From contig NZ_ACQA01000002.1 of assembly GCF_000182645.1 (NCBI RefSeq), forward strand, positions 1-64,000: a stretch of DNA of 64,000 nt. Reading direction: 5' to 3'. Numbering within the stretch: the stretch's first letter is position 1; each line of letters opens with the position of its first letter. The position numbers were made by a program, and so were the translations under genes. Under the pieces are notes generated by a model. That model had not been told where the DNA came from, searched no databases, and was given only the letters and a program-made list of their open reading frames with translations. Shown piece by piece: positions 45,495-54,328 of this stretch. The stretch is from Brucella intermedia LMG 3301. Its GTDB lineage: Bacteria > Pseudomonadota > Alphaproteobacteria > Rhizobiales > Rhizobiaceae.

Positions 45495-46748
45495 ATGGAG
45501 GATGTGATGCCAAGAATTCCGTTTGATTCATCTCAACGTCTATCTGGAACGGGTACTCGCAATACTGCGAAGTTGATCGATATTGCAGGCTCTCATTTCG
45601 AAGCGGCTCACCTTCAAGGTGTTATGGCGCTTTACGCGGTCCCGAGAGAAAGGCGCCAGGTCCAGTTACTCGGTCGCAACGACAATGTCATTGATTTCGT
45701 CCGGTGTTCCTATCTCGGGCTGGACAATCACCCACGTATCGTCGGGGGAGCCATTGAAGCAGTTCGACAAAACGGTAGCCTACATTGGTCCTGCGCGCGG
45801 ACAAGGCTGAACTTCGCACAGCTTGGCGAACTCGAAGAGGCGCTTTCGCAGCTCTTCGAAGCCCGTTCAATTACCTATACGACCGTTCTGGCCGCTAACA
45901 TGAGCGCACTTCCATTGGTTGCTTCTGGTCATCTGACTGGCGGTATAAAGCCAACGATGGTTTTCGATCGGTTTGCTCACGCGACCCTTGCCTACCACAA
46001 GAAAACAATGGCCGATGAAACCGCCGTTCAAACGATACCGCACAACGACTATGAAGCACTCGAGGACATCTGCAAAAAGAACCGAAACGTCGCATACATT
46101 TGCGATGGCGTGTACTCTATGGGAGGCGGCGCGCGCATCGATGAATTGAAACAGCTGCAAGAAAAATACGACTTGTTCTTGTACATTGACGATGCACATG
46201 GAGTATCCATTGTCGGTAAGGAAGGGCAGGGTTATGCGAGATCCCAATTCGATAACCTGGGAGACCGAACCATAATCGTCACATCGTTGGGCAAAGGATT
46301 TGGAGCATCTGGCGGGTTGCTGATGCTGGGAACCGCCCATCAGGAAAGTTTGTTTCGCCGTTATGCAATTGCACACGCATTCTCGGCATCACTCAATACA
46401 GCAGCTATTGGTGCAGCGTTGGCTTCAGCTGAAATCCATCGATCTCCAGAGCTTGGGCAACGACAAGCCGCGTTGCAGGACAATATCGCACTTTTTGACA
46501 GACTGATGCCCACAGCCCAATCGGGATCCACGCTGCCGATCCGCATTATCCGTATCGGCGATGAAATGACATCAATTGGGTGTGCTCAGGAACTTCTGAA
46601 ACATAAATTCTACGCTTCAGCAATTTTCTTCCCAACGGTAGCCAGGGGAGAAGCAGGATTGCGTGTCTCTCTCACCGCCAGCCATCAGGCGGATGAGATC
46701 GAGAGTTTTTGTAGCGCAGTCAAAGAGCTCCTGGTCGACAACGGCTAG
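45495..46748 (+). CDS. Alpha-oxoamine synthase family PLP enzyme (CqsA/KBL/ALAS-like)
   Basis: A 417-residue PLP enzyme. FVRCSYLGLDNHPRI, the IDDAHGVSIVGKEGQGY block (His stacking and Asp contacting PLP) and SLGKGFGASGG (PLP Lys) define the family of 5-aminolevulinate synthase, KBL, BioF and the autoinducer synthase CqsA. These condense an amino acid with an acyl-CoA to give an aminoketone. There is no biotin, heme or threonine-degradation gene around it, so a special product is likely. An ATG at 45504 (MPRIPFDS) has GGA-rich sequence before it and is also possible. Confidence 0.85.
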   Translation: MEDVMPRIPFDSSQRLSGTGTRNTAKLIDIAGSHFEAAHLQGVMALYAVPRERRQVQLLGRNDNVIDFVRCSYLGLDNHPRIVGGAIEAVRQNGSLHWSCARTRLNFAQLGELEEALSQLFEARSITYTTVLAANMSALPLVASGHLTGGIKPTMVFDRFAHATLAYHKKTMADETAVQTIPHNDYEALEDICKKNRNVAYICDGVYSMGGGARIDELKQLQEKYDLFLYIDDAHGVSIVGKEGQGYARSQFDNLGDRTIIVTSLGKGFGASGGLLMLGTAHQESLFRRYAIAHAFSASLNTAAIGAALASAEIHRSPELGQRQAALQDNIALFDRLMPTAQSGSTLPIRIIRIGDEMTSIGCAQELLKHKFYASAIFFPTVARGEAGLRVSLTASHQADEIESFCSAVKELLVDNG

Positions 46749-46960
46749 CCCCAACTGCCTCGGTTCCGCACAGAAGGGTTTCGATAGCCATCGCGTTATC
46801 AAGTCTCGTTCGCTCCGCGACGTCTCACTTGCATGACGATCAGCAGTAACTGATCGATATGTTGGTTTAGTGAGGGCGACTGCAGAGGTGCAAGCAGTTC
46901 AGCGACCGTAATGGAGAAAGGTGCTCTGTGCGTCGGAACGTGAAAAACTCAGGCCCTATG
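46749..46960. other. Intergenic region
   Basis: About 210 bases between the oxoamine synthase and the DUF2218-like gene; no element recognised. Confidence 0.3.
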
Positions 46961-47302
46961 ATGAAAAATCTTACGTATAAACACCGTGCTGAAGCGTTCG
47001 TCCTCGTTTCGAACCCCGATGAGGCAGGCAAATTTCTACACACCGAATTCAGTGCACAATTTGTGTCGATCGACATTATTGGTCGTGAGAGCGTCATCGG
47101 TTTTGGCGACGGTTACGCGTTTCTGCGACCCTTCACAAATGGCCTTCACCTTCGGGTGGAGGCGGCGGACTTTGTTACTTTCGTTGGAATACGATCTCTC
47201 CTCACTATCGGCCTCACTCTCAGCAAAAGGGGACCACAGGTGGGGTTTGACTGGATTTTTGAGAAGGAAGCGCGTTCAAGTGAGATGATCGACGCACTGT
47301 GA
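46961..47302 (+). CDS. DUF2218-like small protein
   Basis: A 113-residue protein whose pattern fits DUF2218: HRAEAFVLVSNPDEAGKFL, an alternating strand segment with VIGFGDGYAFL, LHLRVEAADFVTF, and a terminal FDWIFEKEA. DUF2218 proteins are small cytoplasmic proteins of unknown role, sometimes near siderophore genes; no such genes are seen here. Start could also be the ATG one codon earlier or 46928. Confidence 0.6.
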   Translation: MKNLTYKHRAEAFVLVSNPDEAGKFLHTEFSAQFVSIDIIGRESVIGFGDGYAFLRPFTNGLHLRVEAADFVTFVGIRSLLTIGLTLSKRGPQVGFDWIFEKEARSSEMIDAL

Positions 47303-47474
47303 GCGGCTGTCGCTCATCGGTCACATAAAGGAAGCCCTTCCGATTTGTCAGCGTTCCGATTGGCGATCCCCTATTGCCCTGCGTTGAGAGCTTCATCGAG
47401 AAATCCGTTCCCTCTTGCTTCGACAGGAGTAATCAAAGATAGGCCCTTCAAATGGATAGTCGGGACCAAAATTC

Positions 47475-47505
47475 ATTTAACTTATAATATGATTATAAGT
47501 TAAAT
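47475..47505. promoter_or_regulatory. 14-bp perfect inverted repeat after the MarR-like gene
   Basis: ATTTAACTTATAAT-ATG-ATTATAAGTTAAAT directly abuts the stop of the MarR-like gene. It is AT-only, so weak as an RNA stem; an operator or a terminator are both possible. The 47303-47474 stretch shows no gene. Confidence 0.5.
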
Positions 47506-47858
47506 TACTCTGCGCCGGTGGAGCGGATATGCTCGAATACGTTGCGTGCGAATTCAAACTGTCTCGCCGTTCCCCGACCCATCGAATTGCGCCCAAGCGT
47601 CTCGGTGAGGATGCCACGTTGCACCAGTTGTTCGACCGTTTCGATAACGCCGCCGCGCGTCAATCCGGTAATTTTCATTATAGATGAAAGGGTTAGTGGC
47701 TCATGAGCCTGATGCATCATGTACAGTACATTCAGCATCCCGATTTGTTTGATACGCGATTGCGGCGATTCATCTTCAATCGGTTTTTCCAGAATTTCCC
47801 GAAGGCCAAAAAGAGCCAGCGCCTGGTTTTGCCATCGTTCGCTTAAATTGCTTGCCAT
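47505..47858 (-). CDS. MarR-like winged-helix regulator
   Basis: A 117-residue protein with a MarR-type winged helix: MLNVLYMMHQAHEPLTLSSI, ITGLTRGGVIETVEQLVQRG and a wing (LGRNSMGRGTARQFEF). Divergent from the T4SS operon across ~90 bases, so it probably represses that operon and itself. It is short for MarR but complete in the DNA-binding core. Confidence 0.75.
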   Translation of the reverse strand: MASNLSERWQNQALALFGLREILEKPIEDESPQSRIKQIGMLNVLYMMHQAHEPLTLSSIMKITGLTRGGVIETVEQLVQRGILTETLGRNSMGRGTARQFEFARNVFEHIRSTGAE

Positions 47859-47863
47859 TTTTT

Positions 47864-47888
47864 TAACTATCGATTATTTGCATAGTAA
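47864..47888. promoter_or_regulatory. Imperfect inverted repeat in the MarR/T4SS promoter region
   Basis: TAACTAT ... ATAGTAA (6 of 7 paired) with 11 bases between lies in the divergent promoter. Its left half (TTTAACTAT) resembles the arm of the 14-bp repeat at 47475. A candidate operator for the MarR-like protein. Confidence 0.4.
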
Positions 47889-47948
47889 TGGAGTTGAGGC
47901 GAAACGTGTTCTGACAACTTGCCCAACAACAATAGGAGGATAGGAGGC

Positions 47949-48488
47949 ATGAGCAACTTTCTCTTTCGTGGTGCCATCGCAGTTTTCGGACTCGGTGCAT
48001 TATATCTCGGTTCCAGTCAAAACGCTCGTGCCGATGACTGGGGTTGTAAAGTTATCTTGTGCTTATCCAATCCCGGTGGGGCCACGCAATATGCACAATG
48101 CCGTCCACCGGTGCAAAAGCTATGGTGGTGGCTTGCCAGAGGCAAGTCGTTTCCAACCTGCAGCAGCGCAGGGTTTGAGAGCTCACGTCCTCGCTACGAA
48201 CCGTATTATTGTAATGACGGTTATCGCCTTACCGTTTCTTACGCTGATCGCAGACGCGTAGTGTCTTGCGTCTCCACTTCGGCACAGGCTGTAAACAGCA
48301 GCCTGTGCAAACATCGCAGCGAACAGCTTCGCAATGACGATAGCCTGTTCGTTGATGCCAAATGGCAGTACGAAAAAGGCTACCGTCAGTGTATGGGCCA
48401 TAAAACTGCTCGACCTCTTGTTCGCGAAAAACCTAACTACATTGATGTTACGATCGACGGTGTCGGCAAGCAGAGGGTGTGGTTCTAG
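47949..48488 (+). CDS. TrbM/KikA-like T4SS-associated periplasmic protein
   Basis: A 179-residue exported protein: signal peptide to about residue 29 (ending NARA), then a TrbM-like Cys-rich domain (CKVILCLSNPGG, QCRPPVQKLWWWLARGKSFPTC). TrbM/KikA proteins are accessory parts of conjugation systems of the VirB type. GGAGG precedes ATG 47949. First gene of the T4SS operon, 2 bases before virB1. Confidence 0.78.
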   Translation: MSNFLFRGAIAVFGLGALYLGSSQNARADDWGCKVILCLSNPGGATQYAQCRPPVQKLWWWLARGKSFPTCSSAGFESSRPRYEPYYCNDGYRLTVSYADRRRVVSCVSTSAQAVNSSLCKHRSEQLRNDDSLFVDAKWQYEKGYRQCMGHKTARPLVREKPNYIDVTIDGVGKQRVWF

Positions 48489-48490
48489 TC

Positions 48491-49153
48491 ATGCCCGTAT
48501 GGTTTGTCGATCTTGCCCACAATTGCGCGCCGTCCGTTGCTACCGAAACGCTTGCCGGTATTGTCAGCCTCGAAAGCCGTTTCGAACCATTTAACATCCG
48601 CATCAATAGCGGCCCCCCTTTAAAGCAGCAGCCGGCCTCAAAAGCCGAGGCGATAGAAGTCGCCGCTGCCCTGGTCGCCGGGCATCAGGACATTCAGCTT
48701 GGTCTCGCGGGATTAGGTCTTGATGACCTCAGTAGGCTCAACCTCACGATCGCCGAAGCTTTCGATCCGTGCCTCAATCTGAAAGCGACCGCGACACTGC
48801 TTGACAGCACCTATCGTCGGGCCGTCCAGGCGGGTGCCGATGAAACCGAGGCCGGGAAGATCATGCTTCAGTCATTTTACGGTGGCGGAGATATCTCTGC
48901 CGGTTCATCCGCCGAATATGACAGCCAGGTTCAACGTGAGATCGAACGGCTAAAATCAACGAGCGCGACGTTGAGTGTCGGCAGCAGTCAAGATGGACAG
49001 CGCGAAGAATGGGCCGCTGCGACATCAAACGCTGTCGCAGAGAATCTCGGCCGGAAGGCCACCTCCGACGCCACCGCGCCTTCCTGGGATGTCTTCAAGT
49101 CCAGGCGTCAGTCGTCGGTCCTCGTTTTCCAGAACCAGCGTGGAGAAGAATAA
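48491..49153 (+). CDS. virB1: VirB1 lytic transglycosylase
   Basis: A 220-residue SLT-type transglycosylase. The catalytic Glu lies in GIVSLESRFEPFNI, with downstream IAEAFDPCLNLKATATLL and MLQSFYGGGD matching VirB1 proteins. It opens peptidoglycan for the secretion channel. No clear signal peptide is seen at the N-terminus (MPVWFVDLAHNCAP), as in several VirB1 homologues. One base separates its stop from the virB2 ATG. Confidence 0.85.
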   Translation: MPVWFVDLAHNCAPSVATETLAGIVSLESRFEPFNIRINSGPPLKQQPASKAEAIEVAAALVAGHQDIQLGLAGLGLDDLSRLNLTIAEAFDPCLNLKATATLLDSTYRRAVQAGADETEAGKIMLQSFYGGGDISAGSSAEYDSQVQREIERLKSTSATLSVGSSQDGQREEWAAATSNAVAENLGRKATSDATAPSWDVFKSRRQSSVLVFQNQRGEE

Positions 49154-49154
49154 A

Positions 49155-49454
49155 ATGACCTATGGTTACCGTATGCGCTCGATTGCAACGTCCGCCATTA
49201 TGACGACCATAATTTTCGCAACCCTGGTCGAACCGGCCTTCGCCCAGGCCGCAGGCATCGAGTCCATCCTTCAGAACATCGTCGATCTCCTCACAGGCAA
49301 TATCTTCAAGTTGATCGCGACCATCGCGGTCATACTGATCGCAGTCGCCTGGATGTTCGGTTACATGGACCTCCGTCGGGCTGGCTACTGGATCATCGGA
49401 ATCGGCGTGATTGCCGGTTCTTCCGAGCTTGTCAGCACGATTGTCGGGAGTTGA
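49155..49454 (+). CDS. virB2: VirB2 pilin
   Basis: A 99-residue pro-pilin with a long signal sequence ending near PAFAQA, then two hydrophobic helices (IFKLIATIAVILIAVAWMFGY; YWIIGIGVIAGSSELVSTIV) joined by a short polar DLRRAG loop. Forms the pilus and channel subunit. Chosen start: ATG 49155, one base after virB1. Confidence 0.88.
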   Translation: MTYGYRMRSIATSAIMTTIIFATLVEPAFAQAAGIESILQNIVDLLTGNIFKLIATIAVILIAVAWMFGYMDLRRAGYWIIGIGVIAGSSELVSTIVGS

Positions 49455-49458
49455 GGCA

Positions 49459-49800
49459 ATGTCGATCTCAAAGCCTGTGCTTGAGGAAGATACACTGTTC
49501 ATCGCCTGTACCCGACCTGCCATGTTCGCAGGTGTCACCATGGAAGCCATGGGCATGAACGTCATCGCAACGACGATTTTCTATCTCGCAGCCGGTTCTG
49601 TCGTCTATGCGCTCGTAGGTGTGGTTTTTCATTGCATCTTCCGTGCGCTCGTCAGGCACGATCACAACATGTTTCGTATCGCCGTAGCCTGGGTCGAGAC
49701 GCGTGGCCGGTCGCGAAACACCTCCCTGTGGGGTGGTGGCTCGATCACGCCGCTCAGACTCTCCCGCCGCTTCGACGAAAGGGATCTCGGTCTTGCCTGA
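49459..49800 (+). CDS. virB3: VirB3 inner-membrane protein
   Basis: A 113-residue protein with LFIACTRPAMFAGVTM (typical VirB3 N-terminus) and one hydrophobic stretch (VIATTIFYLAAGSVVYALVGV). Anchors the VirB4 ATPase at the channel base. Overlaps virB4 by 8 bases. Confidence 0.85.
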   Translation: MSISKPVLEEDTLFIACTRPAMFAGVTMEAMGMNVIATTIFYLAAGSVVYALVGVVFHCIFRALVRHDHNMFRIAVAWVETRGRSRNTSLWGGGSITPLRLSRRFDERDLGLA

Positions 49801-52162
49801 TACCGCAATCTTCAAGTCCCGGGAGCTCGGTCCCGAAACCTTCATTCCTTACGTGCGTCACGTCGATGAAACGACAATCGCCTTGAACTCGCGTTCGCTC
49901 ATGGTGATGATTGCACTTGAAGGCGTTTCGTTCGAAACCGCAGATGTTCTGGATATCAACGCTCTGCACCGCGATATAAACACGCTCTACAAGAACATTT
50001 CCGATGAGCGGCTCGCACTATGGACCCATCTGATCCGTCGGCGTGACAAGACCTATCCCGACGGACGGTTTAATGCGAAATTCTCCGCTCAACTCAACGA
50101 AAATTATCGCCAGCGAATGGTGAGCGAAGATCTTTTTCGAAACGATCTATATCTGACGGTCGTCTGGTCACCCCTGCGCGATCCTGCCGAAAAAGCAGCA
50201 AACCTGCTTTCGCGTCTCATCCGTGCGCGCAACGGCGATATCGAATTCGACCACGAGGCACTGAAACAACTCCGCGACAAGGTGGTCGACATAACAGCAG
50301 GATTGAAACGCTTCGAGCCGCGAGTGTTATCGCTATACGATGCCGATGGCCTGCTTTTTTCCGAACCGTGCGAGGTCTTGCATCAACTCGTCGGCGGACG
50401 AAGGGAGCCGGTCCCGCTCACAGAGGGACGCATTGCCTCGGCGATCTATTCTGATCGTGTTATTTTCGGTCGGGAGACAATCGAAATCCGGCACGAGGCT
50501 GAAAGCCGCTTTACCGGGATGCTGAGCTTCAAGGAATACCCCGCTACCACGAAGCCGGGCATGTTGGATGCTGTCCTGATTAGCCCCTTCGAACTGATTT
50601 TGTCGCAATCCTTTTCCTTCGTCTCCAAGGCCGACGCCCGTACAATTATGGGGCGCAAGCAAAACCAGATGCTCAGCAGCAGTGACAAGGCTGCTTCGCA
50701 GATCGAAGAGCTCGACGACGCCATGGACGATCTGGAATCCAACCGTTTTGTTCTCGGCGAGCATCATCTGACACTGGCAGCGTTTGCCTCGTCAGTAAAA
50801 GAACTGAGCGACCACCTCGCAAAAGCGCGCGCAAGCCTCACCAATGGCGGTGCTGTTGTTGCGCGCGAAGACCTTGGTCTTGAAGCTGCGTGGTGGTCTC
50901 AACTCCCCGGCAATTTCAGATATCGCGCGCGCTCCGGTGCAATCAGCTCGCGGAATTTCGCAGCATTGTCGCCGTTCCATTCCTATCCAGGAGGCCAGAA
51001 GGACGACAACGAATGGGGCGCTGCCGTCGCGCTCCTCAAAACTGCATCCGGTTCGCCATACTATTTCAATTTCCATTACGGTGATCTTGGCAACGCTTTC
51101 ATTTGCGGGCCATCGGGCGCGGGCAAGACCGTGTTGCTCAATTTCATGCTGTCCCAGCTTGAAAAGCACGATCCGCACGTGATCTTTTTTGACAAGGACC
51201 GCGGCGCCGATCTCTACATCCGAGCTGCTGGTGGCACCTATCATCCGCTTAAAAACGGGAAGCCCACCGGTTGTGCGCCACTTAAGGCACTCGACCTGAC
51301 GCCAGAAAACAAGATCTTCCTCGCAGACTGGATTGGAAAGCTGGTGGGGCAGTTGTCTGTCACCGAACTGCGCGACATTGCCACCGCCATCGATGGGTTA
51401 GCGGATCTTCCGGTGGCACAACGTACGATCGGTGCACTCCGGACTTTCCTCGACAATACGAACCCCGAGGGCATTGCTGCCCGGCTGCGCCGATGGGAAA
51501 AGGAAGGGCCTCTTGGATGGGTCTTCGACAATGCCAATGAGGAAACCGGTTTGGCAGAATTTGGGGCTGGTGGAAAACTGCTCGGATATGACATGACCGA
51601 CTTCCTCGATAATGAGGAAATCCGCTCGCCCTTGATGGCTTATCTTTTCTACCGCGTGGAGCAACTCATCGACGGTAGGCGCATTGTCATCGTCATTGAC
51701 GAGTTCTGGAAGGCTTTACAGGATGTCGCCTTCCTCGACCTTGCACAAAACAAGCTCAAGACGATCCGCAAGCAAAATGGCCTCATGCTGTTTGCGACGC
51801 AAAGTCCTCGAGACGCAATCAACTCATCGATCGCTCACACCATCATAGAGCAGTGCCCAACGCAAATTTTTCTTCCGAACGCACGCGGAAGCCATTCCGA
51901 CTATGTCGACGGTTTCAAACTGACAGAACGTGAATACGAGCTGATCGCACGCGAACTCAGCATCGAAAGCCGCCGCTTCGTTCTCAAACAAGGTCATAAC
52001 AGCGTCGTCGCCGAATTGAACCTCAACGGCTTTGACGATGAACTCGCCATTCTTTCCGGTCGGACTGCCAATGTCGAACTTGCAGATGCAATTCGAAGTG
52101 AAGTCGGCGACGGGCTTGAAAACTGGATGCCCCTTTTCCAGAAACGAAGGAGTGCAAGCTGA
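49793..52162 (+). CDS. virB4: VirB4 secretion ATPase
   Basis: A 789-residue ATPase of the CagE/TrbE/VirB4 family. Walker A is GPSGAGKTV, Walker B is IVIVIDEFWKAL, and ATQSPRDAINSSIAHTIIEQ is the family block. TTG 49793 gives the 789 residues I recall for Agrobacterium VirB4; the frame is open back to ATG 49703, but this would overlap virB3 by ~100 bases. It powers assembly of the pilus and transport, and overlaps virB5 by one base. Confidence 0.9.
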   Translation: MPDTAIFKSRELGPETFIPYVRHVDETTIALNSRSLMVMIALEGVSFETADVLDINALHRDINTLYKNISDERLALWTHLIRRRDKTYPDGRFNAKFSAQLNENYRQRMVSEDLFRNDLYLTVVWSPLRDPAEKAANLLSRLIRARNGDIEFDHEALKQLRDKVVDITAGLKRFEPRVLSLYDADGLLFSEPCEVLHQLVGGRREPVPLTEGRIASAIYSDRVIFGRETIEIRHEAESRFTGMLSFKEYPATTKPGMLDAVLISPFELILSQSFSFVSKADARTIMGRKQNQMLSSSDKAASQIEELDDAMDDLESNRFVLGEHHLTLAAFASSVKELSDHLAKARASLTNGGAVVAREDLGLEAAWWSQLPGNFRYRARSGAISSRNFAALSPFHSYPGGQKDDNEWGAAVALLKTASGSPYYFNFHYGDLGNAFICGPSGAGKTVLLNFMLSQLEKHDPHVIFFDKDRGADLYIRAAGGTYHPLKNGKPTGCAPLKALDLTPENKIFLADWIGKLVGQLSVTELRDIATAIDGLADLPVAQRTIGALRTFLDNTNPEGIAARLRRWEKEGPLGWVFDNANEETGLAEFGAGGKLLGYDMTDFLDNEEIRSPLMAYLFYRVEQLIDGRRIVIVIDEFWKALQDVAFLDLAQNKLKTIRKQNGLMLFATQSPRDAINSSIAHTIIEQCPTQIFLPNARGSHSDYVDGFKLTEREYELIARELSIESRRFVLKQGHNSVVAELNLNGFDDELAILSGRTANVELADAIRSEVGDGLENWMPLFQKRRSAS

Positions 52163-52860
52163 TGATTGCGGATAAAATTCGGTGTGTGGCCATTGTTGCG
52201 GCGCTGATCTTCTCAGCCGGGACTGCGAGTGGTGAAGGAATTCCTGTCATCGACAGAACATCAATCCTCAAGCACATGGAGAGTATCGCGCAACTGAAAT
52301 CGCAACTCGATGCGCTCCATCAGCAGATCGAGCAGGCGCAGCAACTTTATGGTTCGCTCAACAAACTGACCGACATGGCCGATGTTGCCAGCGTTCTTAA
52401 CGATCCGGTCATTCGCAAGGCGCTGCCTCCAGATTTCGCAGCCATTGAAAGCTTGTTCAAGGGCGATGGATCAGGCGTGATCGGACAGTCTGCCTCAAGG
52501 TTTCTGGAGGGCAATTCGAACTTTCGCACCGACGCCGACGATTACTACGCAAAGGAGCTATCGCGCATTCAGAACAGTAATGCCGGGCAGATGAGTATCG
52601 GTCAGCAGATCTACGACGTAGCTACCAAACGCATCGACGGGATCGATGAGTTGCGAGAGAGAATATCTTCGGCCGGCGATGCCAAGGAAATCGCTGATCT
52701 CCAGGCGCGGCTTCAGGCGGAACAGGCTTTTCTCCAGACGGATGTGCTCCGAATGGAGGGGCTGCAAATGGTGCAACGCGCGCAGACACAGGTTGATGAA
52801 CAGCGCAAAGCGGAAGACTGGCGCAAACGTATGGATTCGATGAAGGCTGCATTGCAATGA
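52162..52860 (+). CDS. virB5: VirB5 pilus-tip protein
   Basis: A 232-residue exported, helical protein: signal peptide to about residue 23 (ending TASG), then a coiled-coil-like region (LKSQLDALHQQIEQAQQLYG) and later helices (DLQARLQAEQAFLQTDVL). This is the usual VirB5 pattern. Its end overlaps the small lipoprotein gene by 4 bases. Confidence 0.85.
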   Translation: MIADKIRCVAIVAALIFSAGTASGEGIPVIDRTSILKHMESIAQLKSQLDALHQQIEQAQQLYGSLNKLTDMADVASVLNDPVIRKALPPDFAAIESLFKGDGSGVIGQSASRFLEGNSNFRTDADDYYAKELSRIQNSNAGQMSIGQQIYDVATKRIDGIDELRERISSAGDAKEIADLQARLQAEQAFLQTDVLRMEGLQMVQRAQTQVDEQRKAEDWRKRMDSMKAALQ

Positions 52861-53090
52861 AACGGCTTGTTTCGATCGCTGTCCTTGTCTGCCTGACCGG
52901 GTGCTCAGAAGAGAAGGATCCAACCTTTCCCGTTGAGACGTTGATGGCGGACGAGACGCTGCTCAATCGCATCCTGGCCGAATGCCGCAATGATCCGGGC
53001 CATCTGCGCGGCACGCCAGGTTGTGTGAACGCCGAAGCGGCCGACGGAAAACGAAGGCTGCGCAAGATGCGCGAAACGTTGGGGAATTGA
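52857..53090 (+). CDS. EexN-like entry-exclusion lipoprotein
   Basis: A 77-residue lipoprotein: signal with lipobox (VCLTGC, Cys16), then a short domain with NRILAECRNDPGHLRGTPGC and NAEAADGKRR. The gene lies between virB5 and virB6, the place of eex in IncN-type conjugation operons. Entry-exclusion proteins stop mating with cells that already hold the element. The presence of one suggests a conjugation origin for this T4SS. Confidence 0.75.
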   Translation: MKRLVSIAVLVCLTGCSEEKDPTFPVETLMADETLLNRILAECRNDPGHLRGTPGCVNAEAADGKRRLRKMRETLGN

Positions 53091-53094
53091 TGCG

Positions 53095-54030
53095 ATGTAT
53101 CAGGTGTTCGACTTTATCGACGGGCAGTTCAAACAACCACTGGAAACGTTCGTTTCGGATGGAACGTCGAACATCGCACAATGGATAACAGGCCCGTTGA
53201 CCGTTGCCGTCACCCTATACATCGTGCTTTATGGTTATCTGGTACTGCGGGGTTCGGTTAGCGAGCCGATCCTCGAATTTGTGTTTCGGGCGATCAAGCT
53301 CGCGATTATCGTAACGCTGGTCAAGAACGCCGGCGATTACCAGACCTACGTCACGAATGTTTTCTTTAATGTACTCCCGCATGAAATTGCCGGGGCGCTC
53401 AACTCCGGCACGGCTCCAGACTCCAGCACTTTTGACAGTCTTCTGGACAAGGGACAGGCGTCCGCCACCGACATCTGGTCGCGCGCTTCCTGGCCCATCG
53501 ATATCGTTACAGGCGTTGCAGGAATATTGGTCATCGCGGTGAGCTTTCTGGTTGCGGGCATTGGCTATGTCGTCTCACTTTATGCGCGTCTGGCATTGGC
53601 AATCATACTGGCGATCGGGCCAATCTTCGTTGCATTGGCACTGTTTCAGTCGACCCGGCGTTTCACTGAGGCCTGGATCGGCCAACTCGTCAATTTCGTC
53701 ATTCTGCAAGTCCTCGTCGTTGCGGTGGGTTCGTTACTGATCTCGTGTATCGATTCCACCTTTACTGCCATCAACGCCTATTCCGACGTCCTCATGCGTC
53801 CGATTGCCCTTTGCGCAATCGGGATCGCCGCGCTCTACGTCTTCTATCAACTCCCCGGCATTGCATCCGCCCTCGCTTCGGGTGGCGCATCACTTGCTTA
53901 CGGTTACGGCGCGGCGCGTGATGCTCATGAGGGTATGCTTGCGCGCAGCACCAGAAGTACCGGGCGCGCCCTTAAACGCACTGTTCGTCTAGTGGGCCGA
54001 ACGGTTGGCCCCAGAGGTACGAACACATGA
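53095..54030 (+). CDS. virB6: VirB6 polytopic inner-membrane protein
   Basis: A 311-residue membrane protein with five or more hydrophobic segments and the conserved Trp-containing central part (SRASWPIDIVTGVAGIL; RLALAIILAIGPIFVALALF). The C-terminus is basic and cytoplasmic. Core part of the inner-membrane channel. Confidence 0.88.
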   Translation: MYQVFDFIDGQFKQPLETFVSDGTSNIAQWITGPLTVAVTLYIVLYGYLVLRGSVSEPILEFVFRAIKLAIIVTLVKNAGDYQTYVTNVFFNVLPHEIAGALNSGTAPDSSTFDSLLDKGQASATDIWSRASWPIDIVTGVAGILVIAVSFLVAGIGYVVSLYARLALAIILAIGPIFVALALFQSTRRFTEAWIGQLVNFVILQVLVVAVGSLLISCIDSTFTAINAYSDVLMRPIALCAIGIAALYVFYQLPGIASALASGGASLAYGYGAARDAHEGMLARSTRSTGRALKRTVRLVGRTVGPRGTNT

Positions 54031-54057
54031 CTTTATCGAAAGAAGAGGTCTTTTCCG

Positions 54058-54324
54058 ATGAACAGATTTTTCTGGTCCATTGCGCTGGCCGCATTGCTTG
54101 GCGGCTGCGCATCGTTGAACTATCCCTTGCCGAAGTGCGATGGCCAGACCCGCCGTCCGCTCAATCGCGCTATGTGGGAATGGGATGAAAACCGAAACCT
54201 GAAACCCCATCGCCAGGATACAAGATCATCAATGTCAGCATTGCCTTACGTTGAGCAGGGCAAAGAACCTGCGGCGTTTGCCCATCTCGATATCGCTGCA
54301 TCGCATCGTTCTTGCGCGGGGTGA
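54058..54324 (+). CDS. virB7: VirB7-like lipoprotein
   Basis: An 88-residue lipoprotein with lipobox LLGGC (Cys17) and short mature part. VirB7 stabilises VirB9 at the outer membrane. It is longer than typical VirB7, so the identity relies on position between virB6 and virB8. The stop lies within the ribosome site of virB8 (4-base gap). Confidence 0.7.
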   Translation: MNRFFWSIALAALLGGCASLNYPLPKCDGQTRRPLNRAMWEWDENRNLKPHRQDTRSSMSALPYVEQGKEPAAFAHLDIAASHRSCAG

Positions 54325-54328
54325 GGAG

